A program made the position numbers and the translations under genes. A model generated the notes under the pieces. It was given only the letters and a program-made list of their open reading frames with translations. It ran no database searches and was not told the DNA's origin. Positions 42,001-51,941 of a DNA stretch of 64,000 bases are shown one piece after another. How positions within the stretch are numbered: position 1 is the first letter of the stretch; the number at the start of each line of letters is the position of its first letter. The DNA comes from Pseudopithomyces maydicus (taxonomy: Eukaryota > Ascomycota > Dothideomycetes > Pleosporales > Didymosphaeriaceae), in contig JANTUC010000002.1 in assembly GCA_026873275.1 (NCBI GenBank), positions 1,736,001-1,800,000 of the forward strand, given 5' to 3'.

Positions 42001-43140
42001 TTGATGAGATGAAGGTACTTGGTGACGTAGGATTTGGCTGAGAGGAACTGGTGGTGGTGCGGTTGGGGGAAGTGGGAACATTCTTCGGCGTCCTGTATTT
42101 CGAGAGCGTCCTGAAGGGGGCGCTCGACCTGCTCCTGGACCTGCAGCTTGTGTTCCTGTTGCCAACATGCTAGCACCAAGTGGTAGTCGATTACCTCCTG
42201 GCGCATTATCTTCGCCATCGCTATCATAATCATCATCATCATCTTCGTCGTCGTCATCCTCATATACCTCTCCGACCTCCTCCCCGAACTTTGAAGGCCC
42301 CCCAAACCTAACTTTTTTCCCTTTATCAAATGTATATATCCCATCTTCCGCCCGCCCTATCATACCCAGCATCCTCCTTTCTTCCGCCCTTGCTTCCTGT
42401 ATGCCTCTCTGTCTCGCCTCCTCCTCAGTCTCCATGCCCAACGGAGAAAGCCAATCCCACACTCTAAACACCCACGCACAGTCCTGTGCAAGCCAGTAGT
42501 AACCTGTAGTATCTCTTCGGTGGCGCTTGCGTGGGCGGACGATAACTTCTTGTGGGAAGTGATCGCCATGAGGGAGGGGACGTTTGCGTGAATTGGAAGG
42601 TTGGGGATGGGGAATTCGGTGAATTGGGTTTAGATCTGAATTGTGAAGAGCCGAGCGAGGGACAGTGCGGTTGGATGGAGAGGGTGAGTAGCGTGATGAT
42701 GAAGAGAGCCACTGTCCCGGCATATCAGGGCGTGATTTTTGACGAGAACGAATGGGAGGTTCGCTTCGATCGCGACGAGGCCAACTTCCCCCTCGCTTTT
42801 GAGGACTATTTTCTCTCTGGCGCGATGGTGCTCGTGTTCGTCCTCTCATTTCATCCCATTTCCGACGTTGAATTTGGGCTTCAATCTTACGCGCTTCGTA
42901 GTGGTGGCGTTCGTATTCCAGCTTCATTCGTTCTGCTTCCTCTGCTTCATTGGCCATATCCTTTTGTACGATTCTCAATCTGCTCCCTTGTCCCACATCC
43001 GCATCTTGCCATGCACGTTCCAGAGAAGGAAGTAACTCACTCATAATGTCGCCGCGGAAGTCGCGCCATTGATACAGACGCGTAATCTTGTTAGCGTGGC
43101 GTGGGGGAAATGGGGGCTTAAAAGGTATCAGAGGTGCCAT
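39094..43140 (-). CDS. Large coiled-coil / low-complexity protein with heptad Gly repeats and a C-terminal zinc-finger-like motif
   Basis: A single-exon protein of 1348 aa, mostly disordered. The N-terminus begins with a structured stretch (NKITRLYQWRDFRGDIMSELLPSLERAW) and a helical Glu/Arg region. GYYWLAQDCAWVFRVWDWL is a striking aromatic block near residue 220. An acidic run follows (about residue 295). About residues 465-515 are seven tandem heptads ending in Gly, consensus xLVNxxG. A long coiled coil rich in Glu, Gln and Arg lies around residues 600-690. Two copies of F-x-x-GKDxIxFGP occur near 770-815. CRNKEDHSCHLTFATMRLLREHEDTH near 1200 resembles a C2H2 finger with odd spacing. The end has two GEEExQRMLDxGxFG copies. 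Frame intact; function unknown. Confidence 0.8.
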   Translation of the reverse strand: MAPLIPFKPPFPPRHANKITRLYQWRDFRGDIMSELLPSLERAWQDADVGQGSRLRIVQKDMANEAEEAERMKLEYERHHYEARKIEAQIQRRKWDEMRGRTRAPSRQRENSPQKRGGSWPRRDRSEPPIRSRQKSRPDMPGQWLSSSSRYSPSPSNRTVPRSALHNSDLNPIHRIPHPQPSNSRKRPLPHGDHFPQEVIVRPRKRHRRDTTGYYWLAQDCAWVFRVWDWLSPLGMETEEEARQRGIQEARAEERRMLGMIGRAEDGIYTFDKGKKVRFGGPSKFGEEVGEVYEDDDDEDDDDDYDSDGEDNAPGGNRLPLGASMLATGTQAAGPGAGRAPPSGRSRNTGRRRMFPLPPTAPPPVPLSQILRHQVPSSHQPPPPSGPKDPMIITSRSGKHSNDRSDIKPLSTSLSRPTSGLVQPPTPNRQGQHEIRLSGGRVHITGPPVRQTLGPPLIHRHRDGYFVNDEGKRVNTAGRLTNEIGQLLDDQGRLVNQQGKLVIERGELVHEHGDILHKVFEERENDDRLDQNIETWKGILRDWESGCEGITAEGGIGDKGDEGGNSTDDSRGQQDEREEGEKKKGQEGFTLTGTGADASTEQSSLKDVQALLEKSLMEQANLKRQIENERLEYERERDQDRLQTASTLAQERAAHATALAKEKAQSLALLIQKQTELERQRAEASKAHLAEAPRPPRTSNFTASGTSRQKFGTDTGSSGAKDIGLGQQRQSSVSSTAAVKGARVPFGAIPPDSISGTFDAGKDAIRFGPAAGIASVGGTPAAPAQTGLFNPGKDRIGFGPLIGYTPSTGTGANNLLSQEPEKESFSMDQSSIVSSPIIGFNPPTRPPAYAPANQTNQLMFTHGGTLPTFTSSNSPFTFATPPHPAGTTGFGTSFVSTGSPLEISPVVHLPIQKTQHDTDQAIQEGERRHSKYLQWLEQNRTDQERKDNDMGFLGDADDPLDFLNDLPDSGIVAKTPATTNTEIPISAPTGPRADLYRWSRRGIRRASKKWPRRGPSSQSSMVSRIDPFIAPVGGHSHMMSTPVSQPLPIQPAPSPRPKRAFGVSYSPISPYRGKKTNDTNNLGSRLPPKGPRMSRHKRSLQFGSTSTVSTSPTQGSSPFLPDLRHDLPAASSGLSLAPDHVRPSNSIPVHHPSEVAPSPEDNTPAVPGVLYRCRNKEDHSCHLTFATMRLLREHEDTHSWTMWGGAGPIGDSTIDPDTMLPYPVSEEESTRLIQDREVRHRLDAESQREELKRLDSSDIREMRARARLEEEREQRLYGHRVGEEELQRMLDEGDFGNGNGETKQKRRVMDEARTDRLGEEEFQRMLDAGEFGDENDGKRKHQGDSLWG
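41592..41756 (-). repeat. Coding heptad repeat (xLVNxxG)
   Basis: Seven consecutive 7-codon units in the 1348-residue protein: YFVNDEG, KRVNTAG, RLTNEIG, QLLDDQG, RLVNQQG, KLVIERG, ELVHEHG. Confidence 0.8.
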
Positions 43141-44218
43141 TCGTGGATAGCTTCTCTCTGATCTATTGGGGAATGGTGAAAGAAAGAGTTGGACAAATCA
43201 GCGGTACATAATCTGTCTTGCATAGTGGAGAACCTCGAAGAAAAAAGAAACGAAAACAATTTTACGACATGTACGAAGTGTGCTGTGCGGAACGTGCGAG
43301 CATAGAGGAGGCGCCCGGACAAAGAGCATGGTGCGATGCGTTGCCGTTTGCAGCCCGCAACACGTACAGGGCAATAGATGCGAAGGATGACACCGCGACA
43401 ATAGATGGACTCCAACTGGATAAAGCCGACACTCGGAAGCTGCTGCCATGCTCAACTCTGTTGTCAAAAAGGTGAGCGATACACAAAGTATGGAGCAGAG
43501 CCGAAAGATGTCGTTATACACATAATGATTCCTTATGGTCGAGCATATCACACAGTTTATCAACGAATAAACACCAAGACGAGAATATGCATATTAAAAT
43601 TTATACAGATCTTTTTATTTCTTTCAGCTGAGACCAAACACAGCAATGCGCTCATGGTATATAACTTTCTGTAAACACAATCTGAAACCTCCCTACCCTG
43701 CCGCCTTTACCCCCAATCTACCCACCCAAACAAAAGAAATTTGGTAGGTATATTTATCCGGCCAGTGAAGGCTGCAATTCAGATTCTAGTGATGGCTCCA
43801 AGCAGTATACATGCGAGGGCGAGAACGGGTATCATGTAGATAAACAGGAAAAGAGAAAGGAAAGAAATGATGGCGGACTAGTAGGTAGGTACAGGTAAGT
43901 ATGCAGCTTCGCTCCACGCGGAGCTAATAGAGGCGGTGAATGTACAATGTGGCGTGCGGTCTGTCTATGATAAGAGCAGCGCAGCGAGAAGGATATATAT
44001 AATGCAATGCGAATAGCGAGATGAAATAAGAAGATATGAGTTGGTAGGGGGCGGAAGACGGAAGACGCTGCAGCGGACGTCTGGGGTATCCAATGCGATG
44101 CAATGAGATTGTATAGACGGACAAAGGAAACACGGAATGCGGTCAATGCACGTGGCAAATTATACTAATGTTTCCGACGGAACGGAGACGATGAAGGCAG
44201 CAGTAGAAGAAGCGATGA
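43141..44218. other. Intergenic, about 1.1 kb
   Basis: Upstream of the 1348-residue gene and downstream of the zinc-finger gene. ORFs here (for example 43198-43563 on the minus strand) show no domain. Nothing else seen. Confidence 0.5.
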
Positions 44219-46181
44219 CTACACGTTGTCGTTCGACCCGACGAAGCCCGTCGCAACGCCCATGCCCATATCCATGCTTAGAAATTGGTTCTGCCCCGTT
44301 TCGATGCCGTCCATGGGGAGACCGTTTATAGGAAGCATGCCGCCTGCACTCATGGCATGGGGATCCATCATCACTGCACTAGGCCGCCGGCTATTTGTGG
44401 CGGAGCCCATGTGCGAGGGATGTGGAGAGAGCGAATGGTGCTGTTGGTTGCGGGACTGGTTCATGTGCTGTCTCGCGGCGGCCCAGGCCTGTGCCTGGGC
44501 CTGGGCGTGTGCTTGCTGTTGAGCATGGGCCTGGGCCTGAGCATGGGCTTGCGCCTGGGCGGCGTGGACTTGCGACTGAAGATGATCGTGGGTCGGCATG
44601 TTGTTGGGGTGGATTGGGGTGGGTTGGAGAGGGAGGAGGCGGGGAAGGGCGCTGAGCTGGGTGGTCAAGGGTGCATTCGCGTTGGCATTGTTGGAAGCAG
44701 GGACAACTTCGATTTCGGCATCGGCGTCGTCATCTTCGCCTTCTGCGTCAACCTGATCGCTGGACGGGTCTACACCAGACATGGTTGCAGGTGCTGAAAA
44801 AGGGGCGTGCTCCGACTTGGAAGGGTTGATGGCAGCAAAGGGCTGAGAAGGCATGCTGGCCATGGAGCAGCTACGAGAGGCAGAGCCATCTGGCAAAGGT
44901 TTTTGTGCTGCCATGCCGACCATGCCGTTCTTGGTGTCTCGTAAGACGGTCTTCCACTTCTCAATCAGGCGGTCATAGTCCCAGTTCCGCATGTCCATCC
45001 CATGCTTGCTAAGCTCTTTCACCGTTTCGGTGCCGAGGCTGAAGGTGATGGGCGATCGTTCGGAGGCACCGGCTGCCCACCGGCTGGACTTGAGATAGTC
45101 AATCTCTCGCCGCGCGTTCTCGAGATTGATCTCGGCATCCCGACGCAGATCATTGGACCGTGCGTAGGAGCGCAGAATTTCTATGTGCCAGTATTCCTGG
45201 CGCACCGATTCAGGCTGGCACGACCAGTGGTTGTACGCGTCTGCTATGTGGCAAAACAGCTTCTGCGGGTCGGGGTCGAAGAGCGGCGGGGTGGGAAGGG
45301 GCGAGTTGCTACCCGAGGAAGGGGCGGAGGGAGGGCCAGTCGGGTATGCCTGGTTGATCTGGCGCTGGCGCTGGTGTGCCAGCAGGCGGTCGCCCACCTG
45401 GCGGTTCAGGGCCTCGAGCTGCTTCTGGCCCGGCGGGCTGATGGACCACGACTCGCTGGTTGCAAAGGGGGTGGGCGAGAAGAGGGTCGAGGGCGGTGGG
45501 AGGATCTGCAGACACAGGCTGGGGAAGGTAAGGGCGTAGGGGTCGAAGTCGAAGAGGGCGGGGCCTGTTGCTTTGGCACTGGGTGTGCGTGTCAGCTCAA
45601 GCTCTCGTGAGGGGATGGCAAGTGTAGGAGGTGACGGACTTGGCCTCTTTGACGCTCCGCAGCAGCTCTCGCAGGGCCAGCTCGGTGGCCTTGGCCGTCT
45701 CGGCCTCGTCAGCTCCCCTCTGGCGCTGGTCCAGGTCGGCCTTCTGCAATTGACGCGAGACGTCGCGGCGCAGGTCGGGCGTCTTCGCTCCCAGGAGACG
45801 CGGCGGGTGGCCGTCCCAGCTGACGTCCTTGAACGAGTGCAGCTTCGCGGCGCTCAGCTCGGGCGAGGCGTCGTCGTCGACGGGGCTCTGGACCGAGGGC
45901 GAGGCATTGCTCACGACGGACTCGCGCTTGGCGGGGGTGTGCAGCTCCTTCTTGATCTTCTGGCGGCGGGTGATGCCGCCCCGGATCTTCTTGATGTCGT
46001 CGACCAGGTGCACGCCGTCGGGCGGCTTGGGGTTCTTCGCGCGGATGTACAGGTCGAGGTGGCGGCCGAGACTGCTCGAGGTGAAGGCCTGGCCGCAGAA
46101 AGGGCAGTTCTTGTCCTTGGGGGCCTTTGTGTCGGACTGGGGAGGGGTATCGGTAGCTGGTGCAGGAGCTTCGGTCGCCAT
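44219..46181 (-). CDS. Fungal C2HC-type zinc-finger protein with Gln/Ala-rich tail
   Basis: Predicted complement of 45640-46181 joined to 44219-45578 (633 aa). The intron (45579-45639, 61 bp) has a weak GTCCGT donor and a CAG acceptor. Residues 25-46 read NCPFCGQAFTSSSLGRHLDLYI, a Cys2-His zinc-binding element (C26, C29, H41) at the N-terminus of a fungal protein family, followed by PKPPDGVHLVDDIKKIRGGITRR. After the intron, FDFDPYALTFPSLCLQILPPPSTLFSPTPF and the helical CHIADAYNHWSCQPESVRQEYWHIEILRS segment look conserved. The C-terminal third is low complexity with a Gln-Ala-His run. Probably a nuclear regulator; not assigned to a named protein. Frame intact apart from the inferred intron. 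Confidence 0.75.
44478..44570 (-). repeat. Coding Gln/Ala/His run
   Basis: About 30 codons alternating Gln-Ala and His-Ala within the zinc-finger gene; compare the Gln-Ala run in the TCO89-like protein. Confidence 0.75.
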
Positions 46182-46518
46182 GGCAGCTCAGGGGAGGGCA
46201 GCAGGCATTCCACTCTGGGTGGGCTTGGGGTGGCGAGGATGCAGGACGCGGTGTTTTGCAGCTAAGGCATAATTACGCTGACGGTTAAGGACATGCACGC
46301 TGGACGTGTGCCATTTGAAGATAATTCGGGCAGCAAAAGGAGGACGCGCTTCTCGTCAATATTGTGCTAGTGCCTGCGTCTGGCTGGCATTGCCGCGGGC
46401 GGGCGCGCGGGCTGCCCCCAGCTTGTGCGGGAGCGCTTCCACCCGCCGCTTAGGCACAGCCACCGCAGGGCACCTTGGGAGACTCCAACCGGGCACCATC
46501 CACCGCACATGGGCACCA
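46182..46518. other. Short intergenic between same-strand genes
   Basis: About 340 bp: 3' end of the ABC-F gene and promoter of the zinc-finger gene. No further gene. Confidence 0.5.
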
Positions 46519-48847
46519 TCACACGCACGCCTTGCCCAGCTTTGCAGCCGTCCGCGACGCAATCTCCTCGTAGCGCTCCATGCCACCCTCGAGCCCACGC
46601 AGCCGCCCTCCAAATACCCGGAATACCATGCCCACCGCCGCCCCTGGTTCTTCCTCCGACGAGCTGTCCTCCGCCTCGCCCCCCACCGGCACCCCTGGCG
46701 CTAATCGGTAGGGGCTGCTGCCCTCGACCACCGTCCTGCACGCCCCCCGTCAGCCAATGAACGCCGCGGCGTGCCTGTGTGTCCTTCTGACGTACGTACC
46801 TCATGAAATAACGGTCGTGCGTGATCACCACCAGCGCGCCGTCGTATTCCCGCAGCGCCAGCGTCAGTCCCAAGATGCTGTCCGCGTCCAGGTGCGTCGT
46901 GACCTCGTCCAGGATGAGGAGCTGCGGCGGCGGGAAGAGCAGCTTCGCCAGCGCCACCCTGACCTTCTGCCCGCCCGAGAGCACCAGGAGCGGGACCTCG
47001 GACGCCGTCTGCCCTTGCACCCCCAGCCCGCTGAGCAGCTGTCGAGCCTCCTTCTCGTCCATGTCTGCACCGCAGTGCTCCCGCACATGCGACAACGCCG
47101 TCAGCTGCGGGTTCGCCGCCGCAATGGCGCTTAGCTCTTCCACCGACTGCTGCGAGAAGCGCCCAAACTTGGCTCGCGGGTGACGAGAGATGGTCCCTGA
47201 CGTCGGTACCAGCCCTCCAATCCCCTCTTCGCTGCTCCCCACCATGAGCGACACCAACGTCGTCTTCCCCGACCCGTTCAGCCCCGCCAGTCCGATCCTC
47301 TGCCCGGCTTGTATCGTCAGGCTGATGTCGCTCAAAACGGGAGTCTTCTGCCGCCCGGGGTAAGCGAAGCACACCTTCTCCATGCTCACGATCGATCCGG
47401 GGAATCGCAAATCTGGTGGCTGTCGTGGGAATGCCATCTTGACCGGCGGATCAAAGTCCGGTATGTCGATCTCCGCTCGATTCGAGAGGTGGTAACCACC
47501 CAGATCGCGATTGAGCTTAAAACGACCTCCTTTGAGCCCGACCTCCATCCCCATCCGTTCGTCCAGCTTCTTCTTGCGGGACGCCGCTTGTTTCAGCTTC
47601 TTATCGTCCCCCTTCTCGCGTGCTGCCTTGATGTTATTGGCAACCGTCTTCTCCATGTGCTTCTTTTGCTTTTCCTGCGCGTCCTTCATCTTCGTCAGGT
47701 ACCGTGCCTTTTTGTACCGCTCTCGCTCGTACAGACTTAGATTCCCCCTGAACGTTTCCAGTGTCTGATGTCGTAACACAATCAGCTCTTCCGCCACGGC
47801 ATCACCGAAATCTCGATCGTGCGTCGTGATGAGCACCGTCGTGTCTTTTAGACTACCGATGTAATCTTGCAGCCAGATGATGGAGGGAAGGTCGAGGAAA
47901 TTGGTCGGTTCGTCCAAGAGCAGCACATCGGCGTATTGACACAGCGCGCATGCAAGATCGCAGCGCGTCTTCCATCCCCCAGACAGCTCGGAGACAGGCT
48001 TTTCAACTTGATTCTCCTTGAACCCGAGGCCCAGCAACACTTGTCTTGCTTTTGTCTCTGCTCTCGACGCGTCCATCATTTCCAGTGTAGACTGAACGTT
48101 CAGCAAGAGCTCCGCTGCCGCATGAGTCTCCTCGCTCAGAGTCGTTGGGTCAACTTCGCTCTCACTCTGCATCAACCGTGCCTCGGACTCTGCGAACTTT
48201 TCTTCAAGCTACGTTTTGTCAGCATATGTCCAGAACTTGAGCACCACTTCGTACCTTGATGAGCTCTTTCCTAGCAAGCTTCCCCTCGCTCCACTTCTCC
48301 TCTCGGCAATCCTGTGCGCCTCCTTCAATTGCAGCGCCAACCGTCCATGCAACACCTTCCTTCTCGCCCTCACTGGTGCCATCGGGTCCATAGATAGCTC
48401 CACCCCTTCTCTCAGCGCTTCTTCTTCCCTCGCATACGTCTCCCTCACCTGATCACTCCGGACGATATATTGCAATACCGTCTCTTCTTTCATGCTTATT
48501 CCCCCAATCTTCACTTCTAACTCAACATCTCTTGTCTGCCCTAATAGCAACACTTTAGTACTCCACGGTATCCCCGGGATAAGCCCGTCACCAATCGCCC
48601 TCATCAATGTAGATTTTCCCGTTCCATTGCGCCCCACCAGCACATAGTGCCGTCCTTCCACCAAGTGAAGCGTTACATGGCTCAGGAGCTCGCGATCTGC
48701 CACGCTGATCGAAAGGTCTTTGACAAGGATCTCTTTGGAGGCTGGCGCATCTACTGCGTCGAGGGCGTACCGAGACTGTTGCGCCGTGACGGTGATGTGA
48801 GCGCCACCTGGGTGGTACTCTTCTGCTTCCTTTGCTTTCCGTGGCAT
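46519..48847 (-). CDS. ABC-F family ATPase (ribosome-associated type); one apparent base loss
   Basis: Soluble twin-ATPase without membrane segments, of the type acting on ribosomes in translation or biogenesis. Predicted complement of 48255-48847, 46800-48208 and 46519-46735; introns are 46 and 64 bp. NBD1: Walker A GRNGTGKST, signature LSGGWKTR, Walker B LLLDEPTNFLD. NBD2: Walker A GLNGSGKTT, signature LSGGQKVR, and LLILDEVTTHLD with Val replacing the usual Pro. A charged linker with KLKQAASRKKKLDERMG separates them. The frame shifts near the end of exon 1 at the C4 run 48282-48285; one added base gives GKLARKELIK joining LEEKFAESEARL in exon 2 and a total of exactly 740 codons. The last exon ends VEGSSPYRLAP through GGMERYEEIAS. 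Resembles the fungal ABCF2-like group beside Arb1. Confidence 0.9.
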
Positions 48848-49523
48848 TGTTGGGAGGCGTATGCGTGGTGCCGTATGACCAAAATTACCTAGCAAACAGG
48901 GGTAGAAAATCAAAGTGATTGTTTATATATCGCGTTGGGGAAAGAAGATTGTCGTCGATTAAACTGGTAACTTGGCGTACTTCTTTGGGAAGTCACGATG
49001 GAGATTGAATACCGAACTTTGGTGGTTTGTTAGAAGACCGACAATTCCCAACAAGTGAAAATATTTCAAAGCTGAGCCATAAATGCTAGATATGACTGGA
49101 AATGCGTGTAAGGATAGGCTGAATTAGGTGGGACTGGATGTATTTAGCGCGGATGGATGGTAGATGAGTCGAAGCTGACTGTTGTGATTGGCTGGGTGCC
49201 TTCGTGCTTTGTGGAAAGTGCGAGGAACGCGAAGGTTGACCAGGGAATTAGCGGACGCCCAGATTCGTCACGTAAAGGATTCTCTGGGTGCCGTGTAGAG
49301 TGTGATAAAATGCTGTCGTCGAGAGGATAATGTATATGCAATCAGAGGTGTTTGTTTGCGGCTTAGGCTGTACTGATACGAAGTCAGTGACCTGGGGTCT
49401 GCCATGTCTATCACGCTGGGGCCTTCCTGACTGATCTCAGCGCCTCGCAGGTGTAAACACCGTCTAAGTATCATTTTCAAGACGCACACCTGTCTTATTA
49501 ACCATATTGTAGTCTACCAACTA
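48848..49523. other. Intergenic
   Basis: About 680 bp between two minus-strand genes. ORFs 49144-49341 and 49268-49489 have no support. Confidence 0.5.
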
Positions 49524-50509
49524 CTATTTCTGCGCAGTGACTAGCCAAAATTTCCACACATTCCCAGCAGTCTTCATCTCGGTAGAAACAGCATTTGAAA
49601 GATTCTTGAAGTCCTCGGGAGTATACCAATAGCCAGGCCATTCTACATCAGAATTAGTAGCTTGCACAGCGCGATAGGTAATTTCATACTTGCTGGACAC
49701 AACCATGGCGAATTCATCAATAATCGATGCGACATTAGCAGCAGTCTCATTTTCCAAAGCCACTGTGTCAGCTGCGGCGCCTATCTTGATAGAATATATC
49801 TCTTCTTTGATATTTCTAGCACCGGCCTGCTCCAGCCATTTCACAAGTCCAGGTCCAGGTCGATGATTCAAGTTAGCCTTTGCATAACAGTGAGCGGCTG
49901 ATACTGAGAAGATGATACCGGCGAGCATACCTGTGAAAAGGCCTTGTCCACGAACTCCATGAATTCCGACATGCCTTCATGCCCTTCTCCACTATCAAAG
50001 CTCATCATATCAGATTCGAGTAACTGAATAAATCCTCCGGGTTTGACCAGGCTAAACAGGTCACTGACAATTTGGGCATCCTCTTCTGGAGAGAACTGCG
50101 CCAAACAATAGCGCTGGTGTACAAGATCATATTTTTCTTCGTCGACGGCAAGCCATCGATCTGAGAGGTTCTGCTCCCTTAAGAAAATATTCGATGGCAT
50201 GAAATCTTCAAGCTGCTTCAGATGCATTGATGATACATCCGTTCCAGTAAGCGTCGCATTTGGATATTCTTCTGCTGCGTCAAGCATCCAAAAACCGTCG
50301 CCAGTTCCCGAGTCTAGGATCTCGACAGGACGATCAGTTGGCAATGAGACACGGATCAGGTTGTCATTAAGAGCTTGCTTATGAAGCAAATGTTGCCGGC
50401 GCAACCTACCGTAGTTATCGTTCTGGTGAATCGGTATCCCCTTGTGTAGCCCATCGAGCTTGCTGTAGTCTTGATATTTTCGCAAATTTTTGAAACATGG
50501 AATTCCCAT
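49524..50509 (-). CDS. SAM-dependent class I methyltransferase
   Basis: Predicted complement of 49931-50509 joined to 49524-49877 (310 aa). The 53-bp intron has a GTATGC donor and a CAAAG acceptor. Motif I is VEILDSGTGDGFWML (SAM-binding Gly-rich loop), followed by an acidic residue after strand 2 in TLTGTDVS. A later EKYDLVHQRYCLAQF and a post-motif VKPGGFIQLLESD complete the Rossmann methyltransferase layout. The family includes LaeA-like regulators and secondary-metabolite methyltransferases; substrate cannot be told. The ATG at 50509 was chosen because the frame upstream offers only TTG. A 9-bp tandem repeat lies about 90 bp upstream. No biosynthetic cluster surrounds it. Confidence 0.85.
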
Positions 50510-50941
50510 ATTATTTACTAAAACAGATGTATGCAGACGTTTTCTTGTGTCGGTCAATCAGGCTTTCCGCGAGAAGAAAATTTGGAGGTGTGATGAGCAC
50601 ACCAGGCACACCAGGCACGACAGGCACGGTAGGCACGGTAGGCACGGTAGGCACGGCGTAAATGCGGCGTAGTTTCTAATTATACAGGTGGGGCAGATTA
50701 TCTGATTATGCACGCTGAACGGTGTGGGATTTGTGTACATTTAGAGGAGCTCGGAAAAGTACCTGAGCTGACAGAGAACAAAGTGTTGAAGAGAAACTAC
50801 GGGCAAATCGTACCTATAATGCATGTATGGTGGTAATTTTCACATTGATGTAAATCGGCAGAGATAGTTGTATACAGGGTTCACATGGATGATGATACAT
50901 GAGTTTGGGCCAACATACCAGAACGATCCATTCAGATTATT
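50510..50941. other. Intergenic with short tandem repeat
   Basis: Upstream region of the methyltransferase gene, with a minisatellite at 50602-50656. No gene seen. Confidence 0.5.
50602..50656. repeat. 9-bp minisatellite (TAGGCACGG)
   Basis: About six tandem copies of a 9-bp unit close to CCAGGCACG/TAGGCACGG, the last three exact. Likely length-polymorphic; lies in the promoter of the methyltransferase. Confidence 0.8.
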
Positions 50942-51541
50942 CTATTTTCGCTCCAGATTCCAGCCATTCAGGATGGCAATCTCATTGACTTCGCCATCAT
51001 CTAAATCACTCTCTGCGAAGATTTTTTGCAAAACTACACTCTTTCCCATCACATACTGCCCAATGCTTTCGAATTCCTGCTTTGCAAGCTGTCTCTTGAC
51101 CACTGCGTACTCTTCGACTAAATCTGGTCGACTGAGCAGTACCTTTCTAACGGCTAGATGATTCCGCAAAGACGAAGCAGTGGGCATGACGAGATATACA
51201 GCGCGCCGAATGTCACCATCTTCAGTAGGCTTCGCCGCGCCGGAGTCCAGAGCATGGGCCACGTATCGGAACGACATGCGGTCGATGCCGGTGGGCTCTG
51301 GTTTGAAGATGTAGCCCCCATATGACAGCGCAGATGCGGCCGACGGAAAGAAACGTGGCTCAACTACGATATCGATATCAATGATAGGTTTCGCGGCAAG
51401 GCCAGGTATTGCCGTGCTGCCAACGTGCTCAATACTGAGGCATGGGACGTCGACCAAAATCTCTGCAAGTTCCGACCTGATGCGCTGGAAGTGATGGGCC
51501 CAGGCGGGATCATACTCTTGTATAGCAATTTGCAGGGCCAT
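50942..51541 (-). CDS. GrpB-family (UPF0157) nucleotidyltransferase-fold protein
   Basis: A single-exon protein of 199 aa from the ATG at 51541 (an in-frame ATG at 51589 is possible but extends beyond the usual family start). Conserved GrpB blocks: IEHVGSTAIPGLAAKPIIDIDIVV, containing the GST and the paired-Asp motif of the nucleotidyltransferase fold, and VYLVMPTASSLRNHLAVRKVLLSRPDLVEEYAVVKRQLA near the C-terminus. The family is widespread in bacteria and fungi and poorly characterised; a nucleotide-transfer or kinase-like role is inferred from fold. Divergent from the secreted hydrolase gene. Confidence 0.9.
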   Translation of the reverse strand: MALQIAIQEYDPAWAHHFQRIRSELAEILVDVPCLSIEHVGSTAIPGLAAKPIIDIDIVVEPRFFPSAASALSYGGYIFKPEPTGIDRMSFRYVAHALDSGAAKPTEDGDIRRAVYLVMPTASSLRNHLAVRKVLLSRPDLVEEYAVVKRQLAKQEFESIGQYVMGKSVVLQKIFAESDLDDGEVNEIAILNGWNLERK

Positions 51542-51941
51542 GGTGTTCCAGCCTGAGAATGGTATGTACGTGGAAGGAATGCCTGCCACCCGAAAGAGCG
51601 GGTGGGGGGTACGGATAAAGTGGGGTCATTCGCGCACAGCCAGAGAGGACACGATGCAACGAATCAGCACTGTTTACGAGCTGCGCACAGCTAAAGTATC
51701 CCGAAAACAGCACCGACTCGGCCCTACGACATCATTGGCGACGCGCGTTATCCAGCCTTCACCACACATGGTCAATCATTGGACACTGCGTCTAATGGAA
51801 CTTTGCGAATTTCCTGTAGGCCTGTGTGAGGGCTGTGTAGCCTCGAGCTCAAATGCTATAAGACTGCTTCGAACACAGTAAGAAAATGAATTACAAGAAG
51901 CCTCGATATACTTCTCCATTCATCTTGAGACCAAACTTGCA
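51542..51941. other. Divergent promoter region
   Basis: 400 bp between the GrpB-like gene and the secreted hydrolase gene. Confidence 0.5.
51857..51862 (+). promoter_or_regulatory. TATA-like element
   Basis: TATAAG 85 bp upstream of the hydrolase ATG. Confidence 0.3.
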
